Positions 25,694-33,661 of a stretch of 40,253 nt of DNA are shown piece by piece. The stretch lies in contig JAUXOH010000059.1 of the NCBI GenBank assembly GCA_030682505.1, forward strand, positions 1 through 40,253, in the 5' to 3' direction. This DNA comes from Candidatus Didemnitutus sp. (GTDB taxonomy: Bacteria > Verrucomicrobiota > Verrucomicrobiia > Opitutales > Opitutaceae). The position numbers and the translations under genes are program-made. The notes below the pieces were generated by a model that ran no database searches, had not been told where the DNA came from, and saw nothing but the letters and a program-made list of their open reading frames with translations. Every line of letters starts with the position of its first letter. Within the stretch, counting starts at the first letter, position 1.

Positions 25694-26239
25694 ATGAATC
25701 TTTTTTCCGCCACCCTGCTCTCCGGGTTGATGCTCGCCGTCCTCGGCGTGCTCCTGACGTTGAACAGCGCCCGCGTGCGCACCACCGCCAAGGCGCTGCC
25801 CCGTTCCCAGCGCGGCGCCTGGCTGTTCTTCGGCCTCGGCGCGCTCTGGTTTCTCTGGCGGCTGTCCAAACTCGGCGAGGCGGACCTGATTTTCTTTCAG
25901 GGTCCGATGCCCGTCATGCTCGGCTTTGGGACGCTGGCCGCGCTGGCCTTCATCTATGCACCGGACTTTCTCGCGGTCCGCGGGCTGTCGATTTTGACCC
26001 TGTTGATCGCCGAACCGATGCTGCATGCCGCCTACATGGAGTGGCAGCATCCGCAGCGCCTGCTGATGGTTTCGGCGGTTTATGTGGCCATCACGTTCGC
26101 GCTTTACCTCGCGGCCGCCCCCTACCGGCTGCGCGATTTCTTTGAGTGGTTGTTTCGCCAACCCGGCCGTCCCCGGGTGCTGGGGGCGATCCTGCTCGCC
26201 TACGGGCTCGCCACCACGGCGGCGGCGTTTACTTACTGA
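25694..26239 (+). CDS. Uncharacterised 181-aa polytopic membrane protein
   Basis: Function unknown. About five to six hydrophobic segments are visible: ATLLSGLMLAVLGVLLTL (6-23), AWLFFGLGALWFLWRL (42-57), VMLGFGTLAALAFIYA (75-90), LSILTLLIAEPMLHA (98-112), VSAVYVAITFALYLAAA (126-142) and GAILLAYGLATTAAAF (164-179). A short positive loop (RVRTTAKALPRSQRG) follows the first helix. It begins 79 bases after miaB and ends 3 bases before the gmk ATG, so it is very likely co-transcribed with gmk. The proximity suggests a conserved gene order in relatives but gives no role. It resembles no transporter family that I can name. Confidence 0.8.
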   Translation: MNLFSATLLSGLMLAVLGVLLTLNSARVRTTAKALPRSQRGAWLFFGLGALWFLWRLSKLGEADLIFFQGPMPVMLGFGTLAALAFIYAPDFLAVRGLSILTLLIAEPMLHAAYMEWQHPQRLLMVSAVYVAITFALYLAAAPYRLRDFFEWLFRQPGRPRVLGAILLAYGLATTAAAFTY

Positions 26240-26242
26240 GCC

Positions 26243-26860
26243 ATGGCCGACTGTCCGACCGTGTTGCTCATCCTCGCCGGACCGGCGGGCGTGGGCAAAA
26301 GCACCCTGTGCGAACGCCTCGTGCGCGAGGTGCCGGGCTTCGAGCGCGTCATTACCGCCACCACGCGGCCGGCGCGACCCAACGAAGTGGACGGGCGCGA
26401 TTATCACTTCCTGAGCGACGAGCAGTTCGACGCGAAGCGGGAGGCCGGCGAATTCCTCGAGTGGGCTTGGGTGCACAAGCGCTACCGCTACGGCACGCTC
26501 AAGTCCGCCGTGCTCGGCCGCCTGCCCCACACGGGTCTGGTCATGAACATCGACGTGCAGGGCGTGCGCAGCATCCGCAGCGCGGTGGAAAAAATGCCCG
26601 ACCTGACGGGACGTCTGATCACCATGTTCGTGGCGCCCGACTCGATCGACGTCCTGCGCGAACGCCTCGAGGGCCGCGGTCCGGTCACGGCCGAGGAGTT
26701 GGGTCGCCGCCTGCAAAGCGCCGAGTTCGAAATGGCGGAGCGCAGCAGCTATGATTACGTGATCCATAGCAGCACGAAGGAGCAGGATTTCCGCGCCTTG
26801 CTGGCCTTTTGGGAACAGGCGAAGGCGAAGCTGGCAGCCACGCCGGCCGGGCGGACGTAG
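26243..26860 (+). CDS. gmk: Guanylate kinase
   Basis: A 205-aa cytoplasmic enzyme converting GMP plus ATP to GDP plus ADP. P-loop GPAGVGKST at residues 13-21 (Ala where most have Ser), the GMP-binding segment RVITATTRPARPNEVDGRDYHFLSDEQF, LEWAWVHKRYRYGTLKSAV (usual form is xxYGT), VMNIDVQGVRSIR, and MFVAPDSIDVLRERLEGRG for the lid. The C-terminal part SAEFEMAERSSYDYVIHS is also typical. ATG 26243 is 3 bases after the preceding stop. The omega-subunit gene rpoZ, often next in other bacteria, is absent; an unrelated protein follows. A decayed copy of the 3' third of this gene is found at 28275-28517. Confidence 0.93.
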   Translation: MADCPTVLLILAGPAGVGKSTLCERLVREVPGFERVITATTRPARPNEVDGRDYHFLSDEQFDAKREAGEFLEWAWVHKRYRYGTLKSAVLGRLPHTGLVMNIDVQGVRSIRSAVEKMPDLTGRLITMFVAPDSIDVLRERLEGRGPVTAEELGRRLQSAEFEMAERSSYDYVIHSSTKEQDFRALLAFWEQAKAKLAATPAGRT

Positions 26861-26887
26861 AACCGGCCGGACCCACACGATCACCCC

Positions 26888-27937
26888 ATGCCAACCTCAT
26901 CCCCCCAGCCCCCGCCGGTTCCCCTCGAAGTGTGGCGGGATTTGCTCGCGGCGGCGAAAGAGTTCCGCACGGCGCGCCCGTGGGAATTTCTCGGAGACCG
27001 GGATGTGTTCGCGCTGATGGACGGGCAGCGGCAGCCGTGGTTCCCCTCGGTGCTGGGGGCGGGCGGGGAGGTTTTTGGCGTGGTGCTGTATCGCGGCCTG
27101 GCCGGCCTGAGTTTTTTGTTCGAGGCCTCCGTGATATTGAAAGCCGACCCGGACAGCGCGATGTTCCTGCAGGATGCGCTGATGCTTGACTGGGGGGCGA
27201 AGAAGGATTTGCGCCCGCCGGATCTCGCCGTGCTGGCGGCCCTCGGGCACGTCCCCCGGGCGCGCGAACGCCAGGCCTGGCCGTGTTTCCGCAGCCACCG
27301 CCCCGGCTGGTTTCCGTGGTTTCTGGAGGAGGGCGAGGCGCGTGAACTCACGGCCGGCCTGCGCGCCACCCTGGCCTGCGTCGAACTCGCGCGCGGGCAG
27401 CCCGGTTTTTTTTCGTCCCGCGCCAAAGCCGCTGACTTGCTGCCCACCGTGACGATGCGCGAGGCTCTCGCCGGGTCGCTGCGGCCGGCTCAGGTCGAGT
27501 GGCGGCACTGGCAACTGCCGCCACCAGCCTTGCCGGCTGTCGTGATGCCCACTCCCGGGATCGAGGCGCTCGCCGCCTTGCCGCAAGCCGCCGGGGGCAT
27601 CATGGAATTCGACGTTTTTCACTCGTTCCCTCCGGTGGCCGACGGTGCGCGCCCCTACTTTCCCCGTCTGGCGCTGATCGCCGACGGCCGCTCTGGTTTT
27701 ATCCACGGGATGGAAATGGCCGCGCCCGGACGAACATGGCAGGAGTTGACCTCCGCGATCTGGACGCAGGCGGTGCGGCAGGCCGGCGCGCGTCCGGAGT
27801 TCATCCGCGTGCGCCGGCCGGAGTGGATGGCGGAGCTGCGCCCGCTGGCGGAAGCACTCGGAGCCCGCCTGCTGTTTGAGGACAGTTTGCCGGCCATCGA
27901 CGAGGCGCGCCAGGCACTCGATCGTTTCAACCGCTGA
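26888..27937 (+). CDS. Uncharacterised 349-aa protein, probable DUF7309/DUF6930-type
   Basis: No catalytic family is recognised. The N-terminal half shows VWRDLLAAAKEFRTARPWEFLGDRDVFAL, WFPSVLGAGGEVFGVVLYRGLAGLSFLFEA and a short acidic region. From memory this resembles a domain of unknown function (DUF7309), and the C-terminal part (GIMEFDVFHSFPPV through PYFPRLALIADGRSGFIHGMEMA and RPEFIRVRRPEWMAELRPLAEALGARLLFEDSLPA) resembles DUF6930; both names are tentative. No signal peptide or transmembrane helix is present, so it is likely cytoplasmic. It begins 27 bases after gmk and probably ends the miaB-gmk transcription run. Beyond it lies a 634-base stretch with relics. Confidence 0.75.
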   Translation: MPTSSPQPPPVPLEVWRDLLAAAKEFRTARPWEFLGDRDVFALMDGQRQPWFPSVLGAGGEVFGVVLYRGLAGLSFLFEASVILKADPDSAMFLQDALMLDWGAKKDLRPPDLAVLAALGHVPRARERQAWPCFRSHRPGWFPWFLEEGEARELTAGLRATLACVELARGQPGFFSSRAKAADLLPTVTMREALAGSLRPAQVEWRHWQLPPPALPAVVMPTPGIEALAALPQAAGGIMEFDVFHSFPPVADGARPYFPRLALIADGRSGFIHGMEMAAPGRTWQELTSAIWTQAVRQAGARPEFIRVRRPEWMAELRPLAEALGARLLFEDSLPAIDEARQALDRFNR

Positions 27938-27983
27938 ACCCGCCCCCGGGGCACGGAGTGGCGCGCGCACCCTCGCTGCGCGG

Positions 27984-28091
27984 GTCCGCTCCGATGACGG
28001 TGTAGCCCGGCCAAGCGGCGGGGAAACAAACGACGAAAGGAGGCCCCTCGCTCCGAGGGCGGCCCGGAGGACGTGGCGAGCTGGAGCGGAC
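27984..28091. repeat. Inverted repeat with 9-bp perfect arms
   Basis: GTCCGCTCC at 27984-27992 and GGAGCGGAC at 28083-28091 are exact reverse complements enclosing 90 bases. The interior has its own small hairpin with arms CCCTCG/CGAGGG. The two nested stems suggest a structured, possibly REP-like element. No second copy is visible in the window, so its repetitive nature is unproven. Confidence 0.4.
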
Positions 28092-28137
28092 GTTGCGTCC
28101 AGCGGCGCAAAAGGGAACTCCGGTCGGCCCGGCGGTC

Positions 28138-28251
28138 ATGCTGGACCTCAAGTCCTACTCGGATCGGCTGGAGGCGTTGCTCGGTCCGTCAGCCGCAGGG
28201 ACCTACAAGCGCACGCCATCTGGCCGGTTGTTCGCGCCGCCGCCGAAATAA
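28138..28251 (+). CDS. Possible 37-aa ORF or gene tail
   Basis: ATG 28138 opens a reading beginning MLDLKSYSDRLEALL and ending GRLFAPPPK before TAA 28251. The third-position GC and amino-acid mix look like coding sequence of this genome, and the frame stays open upstream to about 28009. There is no Shine-Dalgarno sequence near the ATG. It may be the C-terminal remnant of a gene whose front part is lost, in line with the gmk relic just downstream. I recognise no family. Confidence 0.25.
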   Translation: MLDLKSYSDRLEALLGPSAAGTYKRTPSGRLFAPPPK

Positions 28252-28274
28252 ACCGGGGGGCAGAGCCGCTGGAA

Positions 28275-28517
28275 ATCCTGAAAACGGCGGGCTCCGGTTG
28301 CGACTCAACGTCAGGCTCCCGGCCATGTTTGGCGCCCCGGACCCGGTGGCGAGTGCGCCTCGATGGGCGGGGGTTGGTCACGATCGGAGAGAGGGGATGC
28401 CGAATTCGAAATGGCGGAGCACGGCGGCCGCGACCACGCGATTCACGGCCGCAGAAGGAGCGGGATTGCCGCGCGCTGCTGGTCTTTGGGGAACAGGTGC
28501 GGACAAAGTTGGGTTAA
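28275..28517 (+). pseudogene. Decayed fragment of a second guanylate kinase gene
   Basis: The stretch aligns by eye with the 3' part of gmk (26573-26835). The clearest block is GAATTCGAAATGGCGGAGC, which matches the gmk FEMAER codons, followed by positions equivalent to DYVIHS, then by KERDCRALLVFGEQVRTKLG against KEQDFRALLAFWEQAKAKLA. A one-base loss separates the FEMAEH part from the KERD part, so they are in different frames. Further upstream, PAMFGAPDPV parallels TMFVAPDSID, and CTCGATGGGCGGGGGTTGGTCACG parallels the GRGPVT codons. Several indels shorten it to about 243 bases against 263. It cannot encode an enzyme. It could come from a local duplication or from an incoming gmk allele. 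Confidence 0.7.
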
Positions 28518-28571
28518 TATTCTGGACACCCCGGGAGCAATCGGGCGTGGTGCCGTGACGGGCCAAAACGA

Positions 28572-31007
28572 ATGACTGCAGTGAAACGTCTTTGTCTGGT
28601 TGCGCTGTGTGGACCTTGCTGGCTGTTGAGCGGTTGCGCCAGCGCGGAACGGCCGATCCCGGCCGTGGAAATGCGTGCAACCACGGCCGATGCGCTGGAG
28701 GCATTGGCGCGGGATGAGATCATCCGGGCCGTGAGGATCCTGCGGCCGCTGGCCGACGCAGGCCAGGCGGATGCACAACACGTGCTGGGTTTTCTCTATG
28801 ATCTTGGCTTGGGCGTGGCCTACGACCCCAAGCTCGGTGCGGTGTGGCAGCGGAAAGCGGCGGACCAATCCCATTATTGGGCGCGCCTTTATCTGGGATG
28901 GAAGTATGCGATCGGACTTGGTCTTGAGGAACCGGACCGAGCAAGGGGTGGTGAGCTCCAATCAGTCCTGTTTCGGGAGTCTCCCCCGCCCCGATTGGTT
29001 CCGGTAGAATGGATGACCGTGTCGGGCAGGAGCTTCTTGCCAAATTACACGCGCGCGGCACGGTGGCTGAGGGATCGTGCGGAGGCCGGAGATGGCGTGG
29101 CGTGTTTCAATTTCGCAGAGTATCATTTTCTTGGGATGCTCGGCGGAAAGCCGAACCCCAGCGAGCACCTCCGCTGGTTGAGGATCGCTGCCGCTAGCGG
29201 CAGTGTGCCCGCCCTGTTGCGACTCCGGCTTTATCATGAAAGCGGATTCCTGATGGAAAAGGATGACGCCGCCGCATTGGAATGCCTGCGCCAAGCGGCC
29301 ACGGCGGGAGATGCCGCGTCGCAATACGAACTGGGTCGCCACTATGTCGGCGGGAAGGGCATGCCCCCTGATATCTTGCAGGCGGTCCGGTGGTATCGGC
29401 TGGCTGCCGACTCCAATCATCTTCCGGCGATCAACGCGTTGGCTGACCTATTGCGGACTGGTGCCGCCGGCGTGCCACAGGATTACCCTGCCGCGCTCTC
29501 GTTGTCCCGGAAAGGGGCTGCGTTGGGGGATGTTGAAGCGCTGGCTGATTTGGCGGGCATGTTGCGCAAGGCCCAAGGAACGCCCCGGGACCTGCCGGCA
29601 GCTGCCCGGCTCTACCGGACGGCAGCTGATCAGGGTTACGCCTATGCCCAGATGATGGTTGGCTGGATGATAATTTACGGAGAACTGGGTGCTCCGGATT
29701 ACGTGGAGGCAAGATGGTGGCTCGAAAAAGCGGCGGACGGCGGCGACCGTCGCGCGATGCGCGAACTCGCGTTGCTCTACGAAAAGGGCCGGTTCAATCA
29801 GCCGGATGCCGCGCAAGCATTTGTTTGGATGGAGAAGGCGGCCCGCGAAGGCGATGCCTGGGCGCAAAACCGGGTGGGTTTCATGTTAAGGAATGGCGCG
29901 GGAATTGAGCAGGACGACGAGGAAGCGGTGAACTGGTTCCGGCTGGCCGCTGAGCACGGGGAGCCAATGGGCGCGGCAAATCTCGGGTTTCACTATCTCT
30001 ATGGGCGCGGAGTTCCTCGTGATGTAACACTTGCGTTCACCCATTTGACTTCGGCCACGCGGCAGTTGGCGGATGAGTGGGCTGCGGGGGTGTTTGTCGA
30101 TATTTTCCGGAACGCGTCGCCGGAGGAAAAGCCGGTTTTGCGAGCGCTGCTACAAGCGTGTATAGTCGACCCGGCGCTGACCCAAGCCAAGGGCGCGTTG
30201 CCCGAGGCGTGTGCCGAAGCGATATTCCTCCTGCCACCCCGGAGTGAAACATCCTTGGCGCAGCAATTGCTGGCGAAGTTGGAGACCAGCGGACGGGAAG
30301 AGTCATTGGCTTTGCTTGCTTGGCACTCGTTCATTGGCCTCAGTGTGCCCTACGATCTGGAGAAAGCCCGGTCATTGGCAACAAGAGCGACTTCAAAGGA
30401 TGGCGGCTTCGCCCTCGCCAGTATAGAAAGCGTGGCGGCGCCGTTGTCAGAAGCGCGAAAGCAGGCCAGTGCCGAGCTGCACCGGCTTGCGAATGCCGGC
30501 CATACTCGAGCGGCCATGCTCCTTGCCCACCGCTATGCCGCTGGACTGGCCGAAGAACAGGATTTTGCCAAAGCCCTTCACTATTATAATCGAGCCGCAG
30601 CCAGACGATTCAGTCCGCAGGAATCCTCCATCAAGCAGCTCCTTGCACGCCTTGGTATCGACGTTGAGCCGCCGCCAAAGAAAGCCGCAGCTGTCGATCA
30701 GCCGCCTGCACTATCGGCGGATTACCCGTTGCGGCCGGAACTTCTTTTTCAACCCCACTATCCGTATGAGCTTCGTTTGTCCGGTCTGGAAGGGAAAGTC
30801 GAAGTGGAGGCGATTGTTGATGAATCTGGCAAAGTGACTGACGTTGAGATTGTCGCCGCGAGTCATCCACTCTTTGCGGCCTCGGCCGCCTCGACCGTGC
30901 GGCGATGGCGGTTTCTCCCTGCGACCAAGGAAGGGACTCCAGTAGCAAGCCGGTTTGCCCAGGTTCTTTACTTTCATCTCGCCCCGGCCCGTGAAGAAAT
31001 CGATTGA
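28572..31007 (+). CDS. Sel1-repeat lipoprotein with C-terminal TonB domain
   Basis: An 811-aa protein exported as a lipoprotein: the signal peptide ends in the lipobox LLSGC with Cys22. Sel1-like repeats (about 36 residues each, with patterns such as AAxxGxxxAQxxLGxxYxxGxGVxxD) run from about residue 60 to 530 and resume around 580-690; examples are AATAGDAASQYELGRHYVGGKGMPPD and AAREGDAWAQNRVGFMLRNGAG. Residues about 725-805 form a TonB C-terminal domain (YELRLSGLEGKVEVEAIVDESG, then RRWRFLPATKEGTPV). Sel1 repeats bind proteins; TonB-C domains normally contact outer-membrane receptors or act as stand-alone partner-binding domains. Joining both on a lipid anchor is unusual. GC content is lower than in neighbours, hinting at later acquisition. 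The stop is 2 bases before the next ATG. Confidence 0.85.
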   Translation: MTAVKRLCLVALCGPCWLLSGCASAERPIPAVEMRATTADALEALARDEIIRAVRILRPLADAGQADAQHVLGFLYDLGLGVAYDPKLGAVWQRKAADQSHYWARLYLGWKYAIGLGLEEPDRARGGELQSVLFRESPPPRLVPVEWMTVSGRSFLPNYTRAARWLRDRAEAGDGVACFNFAEYHFLGMLGGKPNPSEHLRWLRIAAASGSVPALLRLRLYHESGFLMEKDDAAALECLRQAATAGDAASQYELGRHYVGGKGMPPDILQAVRWYRLAADSNHLPAINALADLLRTGAAGVPQDYPAALSLSRKGAALGDVEALADLAGMLRKAQGTPRDLPAAARLYRTAADQGYAYAQMMVGWMIIYGELGAPDYVEARWWLEKAADGGDRRAMRELALLYEKGRFNQPDAAQAFVWMEKAAREGDAWAQNRVGFMLRNGAGIEQDDEEAVNWFRLAAEHGEPMGAANLGFHYLYGRGVPRDVTLAFTHLTSATRQLADEWAAGVFVDIFRNASPEEKPVLRALLQACIVDPALTQAKGALPEACAEAIFLLPPRSETSLAQQLLAKLETSGREESLALLAWHSFIGLSVPYDLEKARSLATRATSKDGGFALASIESVAAPLSEARKQASAELHRLANAGHTRAAMLLAHRYAAGLAEEQDFAKALHYYNRAAARRFSPQESSIKQLLARLGIDVEPPPKKAAAVDQPPALSADYPLRPELLFQPHYPYELRLSGLEGKVEVEAIVDESGKVTDVEIVAASHPLFAASAASTVRRWRFLPATKEGTPVASRFAQVLYFHLAPAREEID

Positions 31008-31009
31008 AG

Positions 31010-31516
31010 ATGAACACCCAAGTAGCGCTCTTCTCTCTCACGCTTAGCATCCTCTTTTTCGCCACCGCCGCGCCGGGAGGGTCGGATCAGGAGCCGCATC
31101 CCTTGATCGCGGGCCGCGAACTGGCTTGGCAGACGGATTTTTCGAAGGCGCTGGCAGAGGCACATCGTTCGCAAAAACCCATTCTCCTCAATTTCACAGG
31201 CTCTGATTGGTGCGCTTGGTGCCATCGATTGTGGGACGAGATTTTCCAAACACCCGCGTTCTCCGCTTATGCCGCAAAAGAACTTGTTCTGGTCGAGTTG
31301 GATTTTCCCCGCAAAAAACCGCTACCCGACACGCTGAAGAAACAAAACCACGCGTTGGCGGAAAAATATCGTGTCACAGGATATCCCACCGTGGTCTTTC
31401 TATCACACACGGGAACCGAACTTGGCCGCCTCGCCTATATGCAGGGGGGGCCAAAGACATTCATCCGGGAATTGCGGCGGCTCGCTGGGGGCCATTCGTC
31501 GCAGCCCAGGCCTTAG
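31010..31516 (+). CDS. Exported thioredoxin-like protein with WCAWC motif
   Basis: A 168-aa protein with a signal peptide (VALFSLTLSILFFATAAPG), so probably periplasmic. The thioredoxin fold is recognised by KPILLNFTGSDWCAWCHRL, where the C-x2-C pair is CAWC, and by the cis-proline segment YRVTGYPTVVFLSHTGTELGRL. The DWCxWCxxL form occurs in DUF255/thioredoxin_7-type proteins thought to reduce or isomerise disulfides in the envelope. ATG 31010 lies 2 bases after the Sel1 gene stop; an earlier TTG at 31004 would overlap it. Co-translation with the Sel1-TonB protein suggests the redox protein helps fold or act on it, which is inference. Confidence 0.87.
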   Translation: MNTQVALFSLTLSILFFATAAPGGSDQEPHPLIAGRELAWQTDFSKALAEAHRSQKPILLNFTGSDWCAWCHRLWDEIFQTPAFSAYAAKELVLVELDFPRKKPLPDTLKKQNHALAEKYRVTGYPTVVFLSHTGTELGRLAYMQGGPKTFIRELRRLAGGHSSQPRP

Positions 31517-31531
31517 TCCGATCCGGATACG

Positions 31532-32515
31532 ATGCGCTTTCCAGTCAGCGATCACTGCGACGGGTTTCGCTTTTTCAATCCCGCGGGCCGGCCGCAGGCG
31601 CGGTCGTTCCTCGAATTGCCGCGCTGGTGGCATCAGCAAACCGTGCTCGGCCACGGCACGGCGTGGCCGCGGAATTTGCCCCCGCCGCTGAGACCGACGC
31701 TGCCCGCGCGCGTCGCGCCGGGTGACGTCGCCGTGACTTTTATTGGTCACTCCACCTTCTTGCTGCAGTTTGCCGGGCTGACCGTGCTGACCGACCCGAT
31801 GTTCTCGCGCCATGCCGGTCCGTTTGGCCTGCTCGGACCGCAGCGGGCGCGACCTGCTGCCCTGCGGTTGACTGAACTGCCACCAATCGACGTCGTGCTG
31901 GTGAGTCACAACCACTACGACCACCTTGATTTGCCGACCCTGCGCTGGCTGGCCCGCGAACGCGCCCCGCTGTTCGTCACCACGCTGGGCAACAAACAAT
32001 GGCTGGAACAACGCGGGGTGAGCAACGTCGTCGAGCTCGATTGGTGGCAGGAGCACGAGGTTGCCGCGGCCGGGCTCGTGATCACCGGCACGCCCGCGCA
32101 GCACTTTGCGGCGCGTTCGCCGTGGGATCGCTGCCGCTCGTTGTGGGGCGGCTTCATGCTGCGCACTCCGGCGGGTTCCGTGTTTTTCTGCGGTGACTCG
32201 GGGTGGGGACCGCACTTTGCCGAGATTCGCGCGCGGCTCGGTGTGCCCGCCCTCGCGCTGTTGCCGGTCGGCGCCTACGAACCGCGCTGGTTCATGACCC
32301 CCGTGCACATGAATCCGGCCGAGGCGGTGCGCGCGCACCGGGCGCTCGGCGCGACGCGCAGCCTCGGCATGCACTTCGGTACCTTTCAGCTGACCAACGA
32401 GGGGATCGATGCGCCACTGCGGGACCTCGCGGTTGCGCGCGCAGAGCAGGGACTGCGGCAGGAGGATTTCGACACGCTCGACTTCGGCGGAGTGCGGGTA
32501 GTGGCCCTCGCGTGA
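31532..32515 (+). CDS. NAPE-PLD/UlaG-like metallo-beta-lactamase-fold hydrolase
   Basis: A 327-aa zinc hydrolase without a signal peptide. Metal motif HNHYDHLD at residues 126-132 (H126, H128, D130, H131), VTFIGHSTFLLQF at 68-80, TPAQHFAAR (third-site His), FFCGDSGWGPHF (bridging Asp), and a terminal MHFGTFQLTNEG. These are the marks of the N-acylphosphatidylethanolamine phospholipase D-like branch, which also includes bacterial proteins of unknown substrate such as RomA. A phosphodiester substrate is therefore plausible, not shown. The ATG at 31532 is 15 bases after the thioredoxin-like gene stop, so it may belong to the same transcript. GC content returns to the genome level here. Confidence 0.88.
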   Translation: MRFPVSDHCDGFRFFNPAGRPQARSFLELPRWWHQQTVLGHGTAWPRNLPPPLRPTLPARVAPGDVAVTFIGHSTFLLQFAGLTVLTDPMFSRHAGPFGLLGPQRARPAALRLTELPPIDVVLVSHNHYDHLDLPTLRWLARERAPLFVTTLGNKQWLEQRGVSNVVELDWWQEHEVAAAGLVITGTPAQHFAARSPWDRCRSLWGGFMLRTPAGSVFFCGDSGWGPHFAEIRARLGVPALALLPVGAYEPRWFMTPVHMNPAEAVRAHRALGATRSLGMHFGTFQLTNEGIDAPLRDLAVARAEQGLRQEDFDTLDFGGVRVVALA

Positions 32516-32532
32516 CGGTGCTAGGGCCCAAC

Positions 32533-32561
32533 AAAAAACCGGTGGCGCGAGGCCACCGGTT
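32533..32561 (-). terminator. Intrinsic terminator of the DUF4097 operon
   Basis: On the minus strand a stem of about ten base pairs (32537-32546 with 32552-32561, core ACCGGTGGC/GCCACCGGT) closes on a five-base loop and is followed by six T residues (complement of A33-A38 of this block). It lies 30 bases past the stop of the DUF4097-like gene. The plus-strand side lacks a T-run, so it mainly serves the minus-strand operon, though the convergent metallohydrolase transcript could stop there less efficiently. Confidence 0.8.
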
Positions 32562-32591
32562 GGAAGACAGACGAGAGGCAACCGCGCGGGA

Positions 32592-33632
32592 TTACTTTGC
32601 TTTGCGCAGCGTGATCGAGCCGTTCATCGAGGAGAGGGAGATGTCGACCCCGCCACCATTGAGGGTGCCGGTGATGGACTTCCCGCCGAAGGCTGCGTCA
32701 GGCATCCGCGGAACCCGCGGGGCGCGGGGCGCGCGAGGCGCGCGCGGGACCATTTGGTCTTTCGCGTCGCGGTCGGACTCGAGGTCTGAGTCCTCGGCGA
32801 GACGTGAGGCTTCGTTGGCAACCTCGCGGGCAACTTCCCGCACGACTTCCCGGGCCACCTGCATGGCTTCGCGCACGGCGAGGGCAACCTCCTGCGCTTC
32901 CGTCGCATGTCGATTGTACGTGCGCCCGGTCTTCTCGACCTTGGTGGTCAGCATCTCTTCGGAGAAGTTGGTGCGAATGCTGCCGTTGTGGGTGCGCATC
33001 TTCAGATTTGCCTTGGTGTCGGCGGGCAGGCGCACATCGATCTCGCCATTCATCGAGGTGATCGAAACGGGCTTGGTCGGCGCGGCGCGAAACGACACGG
33101 CGACTTCGCCGTTCATCGTGTTCACCACGGCGGAGCTGCCGATGTTGGTGAGGGAAACCTCGCCGTTCATGCCGTTCACGTCGATGTCGCCGTCAATCTC
33201 CTGGATGGAGATGTCGCCGCCCATTTGGGTGCTGATCGAGAGGTGGGTGTTGCGGGGCACCCGGATGGCAAAGTCCGTCCCCTGGGTCGCCCAGGGTTTT
33301 TCGCCGGCGATGGACAGGGTAACCACATTGTTCTTCTCGTTCAGCTCGAAGGTGACCTCGTCGTCGAGGCGGCGGAAACCGTCTTTGTCGACTTCCCCCT
33401 GGCGCATCTTCTTTTGCAGGGAAGAGGTGACGACCACCTCGTTGCCATCGGTGCCGACGATCTTGATGTCGGCCCACGGCAGGGAAAGTTTGAGCAGGCC
33501 GGGCTTGGTTTGATCGCTGAACTTGACGCGGGAAGCGTCGTCCTGCGCGAACAAGCTGGGGCTCGCCGTGGTGATGGCCAACAGTGCGAACACGGTGCGG
33601 CCAAGATGAAGGAGGGCAGAGGGACTTTTCAT
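32592..33632 (-). CDS. Exported DUF4097-type beta-helical protein
   Basis: A 346-aa protein with a signal peptide (LGRTVFALLAITTASPSLFAQ). Residues 45-230 show alternating short strands with recurring NGEV/NGDI-type turns (GDIDVNGMNGEVSLTNIG, VNTMNGEVAVSF, SMNGEIDVRLP), the hallmark of the DUF4097 putative adhesin fold. A long charged helix follows (VREVAREVANEAS, about 245-285) and then a basic tandem PRAPRAPRAPRVPRMP (about 298-315). The last 30 residues return to the strand pattern (GTLNGGGVDISLSSMNG). Its place after a sigma factor and anti-sigma factor suggests an envelope role and regulation by that sigma factor. Start ATG 33632; stop 30 bases before the terminator. Binding partner unknown. 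Confidence 0.83.
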   Translation of the reverse strand: MKSPSALLHLGRTVFALLAITTASPSLFAQDDASRVKFSDQTKPGLLKLSLPWADIKIVGTDGNEVVVTSSLQKKMRQGEVDKDGFRRLDDEVTFELNEKNNVVTLSIAGEKPWATQGTDFAIRVPRNTHLSISTQMGGDISIQEIDGDIDVNGMNGEVSLTNIGSSAVVNTMNGEVAVSFRAAPTKPVSITSMNGEIDVRLPADTKANLKMRTHNGSIRTNFSEEMLTTKVEKTGRTYNRHATEAQEVALAVREAMQVAREVVREVAREVANEASRLAEDSDLESDRDAKDQMVPRAPRAPRAPRVPRMPDAAFGGKSITGTLNGGGVDISLSSMNGSITLRKAK

Positions 33633-33661
33633 GATAGTGGTGGTTTGAGGGAGGAAGGGGC

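Larger units (their letters stand above)
27938..28274. other. Relic-bearing intergenic stretch upstream of the gmk fragment
   Basis: No intact gene is seen. The stretch holds an inverted repeat (27984-27992 with 28083-28091), a perfect AAAGGAGG sequence at 28036-28043 that has no start codon at proper distance, and a GC-rich hairpin (28045-28050 with 28054-28059). A plus-strand reading of 37 codons from ATG 28138 to TAA 28251 has codon-like composition and could be the tail of a lost gene. Together with the adjacent gmk fragment this looks like debris of a rearrangement. Confidence 0.5.

Noticed and set aside
26861..26887. rpoZ expected after gmk
   Set aside because: The next gene has no omega-subunit motif and is a 349-aa unrelated protein.
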